From Chytridium lagenaria (taxonomy: Eukaryota > Chytridiomycota > Chytridiomycetes > Chytridiales > Chytridiaceae): a stretch of DNA of 32,777 nt. Position 1 is the stretch's first letter. Each line of letters opens with the position of its first letter. The notes under the pieces are model-generated. The model had not been told where the DNA came from. It did not search any database and saw only the letters and a list, made by a program, of their open reading frames with translations. Shown here in pieces: positions 10,139-18,230 of the stretch. Position numbers and translations under genes: made by a program. Location of the stretch: positions 1 to 32,777 of the forward strand of contig JAHLKC010000241.1 in the NCBI GenBank assembly GCA_025449115.1, written 5' to 3'.

Positions 10139-11338
10139 TTAATAGATTCTCCTCCCTCTACAGGTTTCCGCCACATGTTTCGCCAACGAATCCCTCCTCC
10201 GACACACCACCCCACACCCATCACACCTCCACACCCGTCCCTCATGCGTCCGCCCTCAAATGTCTCTGCAAGTCATGGCGTCGAGCAAACGTGGTAGGAC
10301 ATTGGGGGCATGGGAAGTCACGGACGGTGGTGTGGGTGATGAGGTGGGAGAGGAGATGGGATTTTCGGGTGAAGGTGCGTGGGCAGGAGGGACATTGGTG
10401 GGGGTTTGTGGAGGAGGCACGTTTGAGGGGGAAGATGTAGGTGAGCGGGGTTGAGGATTTGGGTTGGGAGGGAAGTTTTTTGGGACGGGAGGTGGAGGTG
10501 GATGGGAGAGAGGGTGAGGGGGTTGGGGAGGGGATTGGAGAGGGTGGGGTATTGTTGGTGGGGGTGAGTATGGAGGTTGCAGATGAACATTTGTTCTGAG
10601 AGGAGACAGGTTGAGAGACGGTGACGTTTAGCAAAGTATCGTTGACGATGGGGGATGTTGCAGGTGTTGATGGTGGTGTTGATGGTTCTGGGAACAAAGG
10701 GGACTGGAAGACTTCATCGTTCAGAAGAGTAAACCAGTCATTTGGGTCCAGGATGTCTTCGAGGGACAGGGTAAGGTCGATCTCACTTAGCGGAGAGGTT
10801 TTGAGTGAGAGCAGTGAGTCGATGGAAGGAGTGGTGACTTCATTAAGATTGAATGGAGACAATGGGTATGGAATAGGTGGGTGAGGGATGCTCTTCGTTT
10901 CAACGGTTGATGAATGAGAGAGGTTTGCGGTGGTCACTGATGATGGAGTGGTTATGTCGCCATTATGTAGCGAAGAGGATGGGTGTGGGAGAGACGCCTG
11001 AACACTGTCTGCCGCTTCAATCGGGTACGGATGAGTTAGGCTTGAATTCCACTGAGACGGTACATAGTTTGGTGGATACGGCAATGCATTTGAAGGTTTG
11101 TTGAATCCCGTTGACGGCTGAAAAGACGAACCCAGGCGGTTCTAATAGCGAGCTTGACCGTGATGAAATCAACCCTCCAGTCATTTCAACCGAATTCAAT
11201 AAGCTGGCAGGTACGAGCATGATGGGAACCATTGGCTCTCCTGTCATGGAGAACCAAATTGGCGTTCGCGGTGCGTTATAGTTGCAGGATCCAGCAGATT
11301 CGACCGTCGCTCATATGTAATAAGTCCATGGTGGACAT
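10139..11338 (-). CDS. C2H2 zinc-finger transcription factor Z4 (frame-broken)
   Basis: Predicted transcription factor. N-terminal coding text aligned to Z3 (TPIWFSMTGEPMVPIML) lies at about 11267-11210, but the ATG codons that could precede it (11338 or 11329, MSTMDLLHMSDG) are in another frame, so the start is inferred across one break. A further break near 11095 joins to the long frame from 11084. That frame has Ser/Thr/Pro-rich text, an acidic-aromatic block (EIDLTLSLEDILDPNDWFTL then LNDEVFQSPLF) resembling an activation domain, and a basic Pro/Lys/Ser region. The fingers are CPSC with TRKSHLLSH and CPQC with ARRHDLQRH. Within AGGGCGG at about 10248-10254 the frame moves again; removing one G gives HLRRTHEGR and then finger 3, CDGC with RRRDSLAKH ending HVAETC, with the stop at 10139. 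This is the only zinc-finger break here that needs an extra base removed instead of added. Finger 1 uses C-x2-C here, not C-x4-C. Intronless. Confidence 0.8.
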
Positions 11339-12198
11339 AGGTTTAATATTTACAGACTTTGGTCGTGTATATGTATGGGTTTTCTCGAGGATGTGGTCCA
11401 GTCGATGCAGGGATGGTGTCCGCACATGCAGTGAATAAATAACTGATGACTCGTTAACTCTGCTTTGCCCATGTATCCAAAAACTGGGTCACAAACTGTG
11501 TGTGACAGTGGTTTCAGTTGTGGGCCAGTCTCCAATATGCATTTGAGTCCGGTCGTGCTTGCTTTTTTGGAAAAAAGGGGCTTCTGCCCAGTTTTGTGAC
11601 TCCAACTTTTTTTTTCTTTCTGATGTATGCGCTATTTGCAATTTTGCCGTACAGCCGCAGGACGTTGCCTATGACTGCAGACTGGGACGTTTAAGTATCC
11701 CTTCCGTAACCCCCACCATCTTTGGTTAAGTATAGTTTTTTCTAATTACTAAAGGCGTTATCCATCAGAACAGGCGTGGTTTCCATACAAAGGTGGGCGT
11801 CGCCATCGTCGCTCAACTTGATTAACCCTATTCTGTGGAAGGTTCTTGTTCTGCGCCAATGTTAAACTTTTCTGGAGGCTCGGATATATAAAATGTCTTT
11901 GGTATTGTATGAGTCGAATACTATAACAACGAAGGATACCTCTAATAATATTTGCTGTTGTCTCGTGCTGTCTTGTCCTAACGTGATTCTACATCATAAT
12001 TGATCATGGGCGCTTGTCCCAGCTCTATTTATCTCTCCGACACCATAAAAACAAAACACAAGTATCTTGCTGCCCATTCATCATATTCGTTTGTTTTTTT
12101 GTTGGACGGCATGATGTCTATGCCAGATAGCAGATAGCATTTTTTCAACGATTCAACATTGTCGTAATGTAAGAACTGTGAACGAACTTACGAAGGAA

Positions 12199-12200
<2 letters not shown>

Positions 12201-12236
<36 letters not shown>
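12201..12236 (+). repeat. Poly(A) tract of 36 bases
   Basis: Thirty-six consecutive A residues follow gaaggaact and precede gagaaatagg. I see no coding element or target-site duplication that would mark it as a retrotransposon tail. The length may be unreliable in a draft assembly. Confidence 0.9.
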
Positions 12237-12242
<6 letters not shown>

Positions 12243-12424
12243 TAGGGGTTTTGATATCTAGCACCTCCTCCTGAGATCTACCTTTATGAAGGGTAGCGGG
12301 CTACGTCAGATGGCAGCATGAATCTACATACCAGAAGATGTAATTTCCCTGAAATTCTTGGAGATTACGGATATGATTAAAATCCGTCCGTAAAATATGG
12401 GAAAAGAGAAAAGGGAGTTATGGA

Positions 12425-12452
12425 AACAAGATGTGGTTAACAAGATGTGGTT
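12425..12452. repeat. Exact 14-nt tandem duplication
   Basis: The unit aacaagatgtggtt occurs twice in direct succession in non-coding DNA between Z5 and Z4. Confidence 0.85.
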
Positions 12453-12578
12453 ATGAATAAAAGTAGATGTAAAGGGCAGGCATAATTAATTCTATATTTA
12501 TTTTAACAGCCACATAGCGTCCAGCGCTCCATTAAGAAAAGAAAGAAAAAGAAAAAACAAGAAAAAAAACAAACATTA

Positions 12579-13921
12579 TCACGCTTTACAATTCTGCGCC
12601 ATATGCTTATTCAACGAATCCTTTCTCTTACACGCCACCCCACACCTCTCACACTTCCACAACTTGACCGCACAATGCGCCGTCTTCCTGTGTCTCGCCA
12701 AATCATGACTCCGCGCAAAGCTGCATCGCATTGCTCACACGAATAATCCTTGGCGTCTGTGTGCGCTACAGTGTGGGAGAGGAGGTGGGAACGACGGGTA
12801 AAGGTGCGCGTGCAGGATGGGTATGGGCAGACATATGGACTACCTGCTGAAGCGCGTTTGCGAGTGCCGGGGAGAGCGGGGAGGGCAAGACGTTGGGAGG
12901 GTTTTTTGATGGGCGAGGTGGAACGTTTGCTGAGAGGGGATGGTTTGAGGGTGGTTGAGGGCTCGGGGATGGGGGATGCGGGTTCGCATTTGACAGTAGG
13001 TTCGGATTTGATGGTGGGTGGTTCGGATGTGATGGTGGGTGTTCGGATGTGATGGTGGGTGCTCAGATTTGATGGTGTCGTTGATTGAGTTGTTTGTGGG
13101 GCTGTGGTTTGATCAAAATCAAACATATCGTCTTCAGAGACCGGCTCTGAATGGAGAGAGGGGTCCTCTGATGGGTTTCGAAGTGTGAAAACGTAAGGGT
13201 CAAAGTCGTGGACAGCGTCTTGCTGGGCGTTTGGGCTGAGTACGGAGGTTTGAGGAGGAATGAAATCTGTGACACCTTGCGCCGCCTGACTTTGAGCAGT
13301 TTGGGAAAAATCAATCCAGGAGGACAGCGTGTCCAGGAGGGGTGGTGGGGGGGAGGTGGAGCAAAAAAGGTGGGTTGGAACATGGTCGGTGGGAAGAAGG
13401 GTTGAGCGGCCATTGGTGATGATATTACTTGTTGGCCTGCATTTGAAAATGTTTGGAAAACGTTAGGGATGTGAGGCGGTGATGGAGGACTTGACGATAT
13501 TAAGGGAGGTGGGGAGTTCTGGGTGAAGGAAGGGTTGGGGGAAACGGGGAAGAAGCTTTGAGCTGCTGCTGCTGCTGCGCTGCGGCTGCGGCTACGGCCG
13601 ATATTTCTGCATTGGCGCTAGCTTGCACGAGAATGGGGATCCAGGGATTGTTTCTCTGGTAATGCCCACATTGGTGAAAGAGATGCTTGGAAAGCGTTGA
13701 CGTCGTTGTGGAGAGCACACCGTTAAAGGAAAGGATGGAGTGGTGAAGTAGGGCTGCGTGAAATGTGATTTGGCGTCTGATGCAGATGCTTCGCTAGATG
13801 GTGATGATGAAGGAATGACGATGGTCGTTGTGGGATGCATTGATGATGACGAGAAAGGATTGTTCATGTAGAACTGCTGTTGCTGTTGCTGTTGCTGCTG
13901 GTGATGGTTGTAAAAGGCCAT
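12579..13921 (-). CDS. C2H2 zinc-finger transcription factor Z5 (frame-broken)
   Basis: Predicted transcription factor. The start at 13921 (MAFYNHHQQQ) opens with a glutamine run, followed by a Ser-rich stretch. A break near 13705 leads to NNPWIPILVQASANAEI, the Trp/Pro motif shared with Z1, then poly-Ala and poly-Gln. Another break leads to an aromatic/Pro stretch (MAAQPFFPPTMFQPTFFA). The next block has DDMFDFDQT, a heptapeptide repeat (SEPPTI) with IKSE and VKCE, and basic Pro-rich text. The fingers are CPYPSC with TRRSHLLSH, CEQC with ARSHDLARH, and CERC with KRKDSLNKH ending HMAQNCKA and a stop at 12579. The break inside finger 2 (about 12718-12722) is a missing T in GCTTTG, since AAFARSHDL is restored by one base. 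About 448 codons, intronless. Confidence 0.84.
12985..13075 (-). repeat. Coding tandem repeat of 20-21 nt in Z5
   Basis: About four units of a 20-21-nt sequence (plus strand ggttcggatttgatggtggg and variants) encode S-E-P-P-T-I-(K/T). Two units are 20 nt long, which by itself breaks the frame; with one more C each the heptapeptide stays in phase. Confidence 0.75.
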
Positions 13922-14989
13922 ATCTTTTAGTGATGTGAATGATAAAGTGATGATAAATTATGATAAATTAGAGTAGCAAAGTTGATGTTAGAGAGGTAAA
14001 TCGTGAAATAAATGTTAAAGGGTGGATGCGACCTCTCTTTATAAATATTTGAATAGGGGATTTTTGGATGGATTATTGGGCTGATTTGGTTGTGGATATT
14101 TGCATGCACCCTTTTTTTTCATAAAATAAAAATAAATATAAAATAAATAAATAGTAAATATTGATCGCCACGTAAAAATATTATAAAATAAAGACATATT
14201 TTTACAACTATTAATATTACATATTAAAATAAATAATAAATAAATAACTCTATAAATAAATTAACCCCTGGAATTAACAATTTTATATTTTCCCATTCGG
14301 TTCCAAGGCGCCCCTGTATCCAAAGGGACTGCTATTTCCACAGTCACACTAACAAAACACCCAGTCAAGCTTGTGTCACTCATCCCTTCCCACGACCATA
14401 TAAATCTATTCTCCTTTCTTTCTTCACATTCCTGCTTCAAGCCAGTGAACAACGTCTTTTTTATTCTCATTGATTGTCAAGATGGAAAAAGATATTCTAT
14501 GAAAATTATTATAATAAAAAAAAGCATGAGGCCAAGACGCCCGTCTTTCTGTCTGCTCAAGATGTATCCAAGATACTTTGTCTCCTTCAATTATTTTCAA
14601 AATGATTGTATCCATATCACTGATACACCCATCCTGCGCCAAGGTATTGGCAAAGCTCCCTGATCATAACGCCACGCCAAAGACCATTACTTTGGGAAGC
14701 CCAATTGCGACTGATCATGTTGAAATGACAAAGCCCCCTTCAAGGTATAGCCCACTAATCTGTAAAATAATTTGTATTTAATAAATAGTTATAGTTTTAT
14801 ACAAACCATCAGTACTCGCGCTTTAAAACGTATGATTCTTGATGCCTATCAGGCCGTCTGGGACTCAAGTTCCGGCTTGCCCCCCATTCACACTTTGCCT
14901 TGTTTGAATTTCTCTCTTGAACCGTCGTGTCTTTGACTTGTTTGATTGTTTATTTTCCCATTTTGATACCAATTAAGCCCATCTTTGAA
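13922..14989. other. Z5 promoter region and upstream non-coding DNA
   Basis: Very A/T-rich at 14110-14260. It holds a probable TATA box for Z5 (14036-14043) and CCCCT pentamers (STRE complement) at 14265-14269, 14311-14315 and 14735-14739. Short ORFs on both strands have no recognisable features. Confidence 0.5.
14036..14043 (-). promoter_or_regulatory. Probable TATA box for Z5
   Basis: The minus strand reads TATAAAGA about 115 nt upstream of the Z5 start codon, a spacing that suits a short 5' untranslated region. Confidence 0.5.
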
Positions 14990-15090
14990 TCCTCTGATGC
15001 ACCCTGATCTCCCCATGCACCGTCTTTTTTATGTCGTTGCAACTCATGTAACCTCACAAACAATACTTGGTGCACTGATCGCTTCAAATG
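14990..15090 (-). pseudogene. Decayed zinc-finger relic (sixth array member)
   Basis: The plus-strand text gatctccccatgcaccgtct and what follows aligns base by base with the Z3 finger-2/3 junction at about 7470-7545. On the minus strand one frame gives CDQC, a stop within the finger, then KKTVHGEIRV (Z3 has KKTAHGEMRV). Another frame gives HELQRHKK (Z3 has HDLQRHKK). Finger 3 and finger 1 are not recognisable. The internal stop, frame changes and loss of flanking fingers show decay beyond single sequencing errors. It lies just upstream of Z5, so it marks a former end of the array. Confidence 0.72.
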
Positions 15091-15680
15091 TTTTCGAAAT
15101 AAATATGGTCAGTAGTAGTATAAATACTACTTTTAAATGTCTTATGACTCAGGCAATGCGTCGTTCTTCACCTTAAACATTTGGAAGCAAGTATGTTTTC
15201 TCTTTTCTATACCCTGCGTGTTTATTCAATCATTAACGGGATGATGAAGGTGGAGGACGGTGCAGTGCGGAAGTGGTGCGGGCGGAGTAGGTTGAAGGGG
15301 ATGCTTAGGACGTTGAAGTAGGCTTAGGAATTGGCGGTATCACTTGATGGGATTTAGTGGAATGGTTTGTTGTTCGGTAACTTTCATAATAATAGTAATA
15401 GACAAAGGTATCGAACAAACTCTTTGTCCCTTTTTATTTTCTTGTTCGTTATGCGAGTTGTGCGAGTGACATTTAATATAAATTCAATATAATAGTACAG
15501 TATCGGTTATATTTGTTCATAGTGTAAGTGTTTTACATCAAGAATTATGTTCAAGAATAAGAAAGAGGCGCTACAGAGGGGGCTTTCATACATTTTAAAA
15601 GAGGGGTTTTGTATAAGGAGGTTGCTTAATTTTTTGCACATACGGGGTGGGATTAAGAGGGGAAAAAAAAGAATACATAA
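15091..15680. other. Non-coding DNA between the relic and the glucoamylase gene
   Basis: No supported gene. G-rich text at 15240-15360 resembles the low-complexity coding style of the zinc-finger genes and may be further decayed relic, but I cannot align it convincingly. The part near 15680 is the glucoamylase 3' flank. Confidence 0.4.
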
Positions 15681-18230
15681 TCAAGCAAGAAGGGCCTTGA
15701 GTTCCTCACGAGCCTCGTTAGCGGTGATGAACGAAGCGTAAGACCAAGTCAAGTCCTGCACTCCAAGACCGTTGGCGGTACCATCAGAACGGAGGTACTG
15801 CTCACCAAAGCGGAAGTTGACGTCTCCATGAAGCTTGGTACGACGAACATGGAGTCAGCAAGGGAAGCAAGACCGTTGACGATAGCGTTGAACTCGGCGC
15901 TGCCCTTGGCGTAGGTTCCGATAGCAATGTTACCAGCCTGAACACCAGCGGGACGGTCACCGGTGAAGAAACCGCGGTTAAGAGAGGTGACGGCAACCTT
16001 GCCGGCTTTAATGAACTCGCTGGCGGCGCGGTAGTAGGTTTCTCCGACGGCGTTGGTGGTGAGGTACCACGGGTTTCCTTGGGAGTTGCCGAGACCGTTG
16101 TAGGTGTCGCCGTAGTAGCGCCCGATGGCGAGGGAGAGGGGGAGACCGGCACCGTCGACAAAGGGACGGGAGTTGAGGGCGTACTCGGAGGCGAAACCAC
16201 GGGAAAGCTGGTAGAGGGAGTTGAGGACACGGTCGTCGGCGGGACCGTAGACACCGTCAAGGTTGTAGGCGTGGTTGGCGGTGAGTGCGATGGCAGCGTC
16301 GAGCTGACGGGCGTTGATGGTGGTCATGAGGGTGTTGAGGGATGGGTTCCAGTACTTGGCGACCTCGGCGTCACGAGTGGCAGCGGCGGCAGCGTATCTA
16401 GCGGCAGATGCAGTGTCTCCTAGGGAAGCGGCAAACTCGGCACCTTCTTGAAGGCGCGACGCTCAGACATCTGGGTGAAAAGGTGGAGACCACGTTGCTC
16501 TTCCCAGAGATCACAGCCATCACTGACAGTGAGCTTGGACACACCATAGTCGAGGTCAGCCTTGATGACGCCGGATGCGGTGCTGTTGTAAAGCTCAACG
16601 ACGCGAGTGGGGGAACCGCCCTTTGCGAGGAAGGCCTTGGCGAAACGGAAAGAGGGATGCTGCATGAAATCAAAACAAACAGGGATCAGTATTTTTAGCA
16701 TACGATGGTTAAGGATTAAGAATTACAGAAGAAGAAAAAAATGACTCACCACGCAGAGCGGGTCCATCCTTTAATATAAACAAAAATAATGTTAGTGATA
16801 AAAGCCCTCATATTCATATTGATAGGAAATGATAATAATAAAAAAAGGCAGAAAATACGTTTTGCGGGCGGCACCAAGGGCCGTTGAAGGGTTCACCGTT
16901 GACAAAGTACTTGGGCTCACCAAAGCCACCAGCAGAGTTGAGCTTGCCCTGGTTGATCTTGGTGACAGACTGGAAATCCCAGAGCTTGGACTCGAGAGCA
17001 GTATCTCCGTTCTTGTAAAGGTTGTTGACAACATCCATGACGAGGGCGGCATCACGAATCCAGTGGAAGAAGTAGCTCTGCTGACCAGCTTGGATTTTGG
17101 GGCAGCAACGACAACTCCCTTAATAGTCTCGGCGGGAGAGATGTTGTTGTAAAGGTACTGCTTGATGGAGGGGAGAGCGGCAGCGAACCAGGAGGTAATG
17201 TCGGCAGCAAGACCACCAGGGGCAGGCGGGGAGATGGTGGCGGTGATGGGGTAGTTCCTGTCCGGTCCACTGTTGCTGTCGTAGTAGGAAACGCCGTTCA
17301 CGTCATATTTAACGTAGAACTTGCTGCCACCACCGACGTTGGGGAGTGAGCCACTGAACGTCCACAATTCGTAACCGTTGGCAGCGGAGGAAGAATAGCT
17401 TGCAGCAGTCGAAGCACCTTCAAAGGCTCCCGAAGTGGATGATGCGATAATGTTGACGCTCTTGCTGAAAGCAATGTTCTTGACCCACACGCCACCAGAG
17501 AGGGAGCCACCAATAAAAGAGTACTCCTTGACGAGGACGGGGGCACCATTGGCGGCGGGAGGTGCGGCGCTAATGACAGTGACGGAAGGGGAGGGGGTTG
17601 GGGGTCTGTAGGAGTTCCACCACCTCCACTTCCGGTAATGACGTAATTTCTGGAGCCGTTGTTGTCATAGTAGTTTTGTCCAGAAACGGTGTACTTCAAG
17701 TAAAACTGGGAGTTGACGCCGAGACTGCCGGGGGTCGCGGTGAATGACCAGATCTCGTAACCATTGCTGCTGGGGCCGGAGTAAGCCGCGTCAACCTTGT
17801 TGGCAGTGTTCCAGGTGGTAGCAGGAGTGGAATAGAAGACGGAGACGACTTTGTTGAACGCCAGGTTCTTGACCTTTGAAAACAAAAAATGTCAGTGTTT
17901 GCTTAACGTTTTGCGAAGTAGAAATGAAAAAAAAAAGTCGAGATAACAATAATGCTCACCCAAATGGATCCAGTGAAGAGACCAATGTCAGCATCATACG
18001 AAAACTGCTGAAGGACCACGTTACCCGAGGAAGGTACGTTGGGGTTGGGAACCGTGACTGTAGCAGCACGACGACGGATCTAGACGAAAAACACATTGAT
18101 TAGAGCTGGGGAAATGAAATCAAACAAAATTTGAGAGCTAGATGAGTTGAACAATATTTACCTCGACCGGGTTTGCCAACGCAAAGGAGATGAAGGCCAT
18201 CAAGGCCGTGACTAGGAGGGAGCCACGCAT
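15681..18230 (-). CDS. Secreted GH15 glucoamylase with two N-terminal CBM21 domains
   Basis: Exo-acting glucan 1,4-alpha-glucosidase that releases glucose from starch or glycogen, secreted. Minus-strand exons are 18230-18162, 18079-17960, 17873-16859, 16768-16750 (19 nt) and 16659-15681; the product is about 735 residues. The signal peptide is MRGSLLVTALMAFISFALA. CBM21 number 1 (about 45-135) has WVKNLAFNKVVSVFY and KYTVSGQNYYDNNGSRNY. CBM21 number 2 (about 185-265) has WVKNIAFSKSVNI and KYDVNGVSYYDSN. The GH15 domain starts at about SIKQYLYNNISPAETIKGVV, with HWIRDAALVMDVVNNLYKNG, GGFGEPKYFVNGEPFNGPW and RPQNDGPALRA. CDLWEEQRGLHLFTQ holds the predicted catalytic acid, and GEQYLR before LTWSYASFITA the predicted catalytic base. 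Breaks lie near 17600, 17095, 16650, 16445 and 15836, mostly single missing bases at homopolymers; at 16650 an extra C fits better. The true end is in a different frame from the longest C-terminal ORF: KALLA then a stop at 15681-15683. The CBM21s resemble the single one of Rhizopus glucoamylase. Confidence 0.93.
16750..16768 (-). other. 19-nt micro-exon of the glucoamylase gene
   Basis: A donor after CGCAAAAC (GTATTTT at 16858) and an acceptor attaaag at 16769-16770 leave a 19-nt exon encoding DGPALR plus one base, ending at GTGAGT. It completes the conserved GH15 text RPQN-DGPALR-A across three exons, which supports the splice sites. Confidence 0.8.

Larger units (their letters stand above)
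11339..12578. other. Z4 upstream region and Z5 3' flank
   Basis: No gene seen. Features include a 36-A run at 12201-12236, a 14-nt tandem duplication at 12425-12452 and a TATA-like atatataaaa on the plus strand at about 11884 with no ORF behind it. An AGGGG lies at about 11576 upstream of Z4. Confidence 0.5.

Noticed and set aside
2960..12730. Programmed ribosomal frameshifting in the zinc-finger genes
   Set aside because: Breaks are at different places in each gene, lack slippery heptamers, and the same kind of break is present in housekeeping genes, so sequence error is simpler.
15749..16327. Taking 15749 as the 3' end of the glucoamylase gene
   Set aside because: That frame runs off into unrelated text after VVPS. 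The frame ending at 15681 restores LTWSYASFITA, a known GH15 C-terminal block.
15681..17890. First impression of a ferritin-like/desiccation-type secreted protein
   Set aside because: The catalytic blocks HWIRDAALV, GGFGEPKY and CDLWEEQRG identify GH15 glucoamylase.
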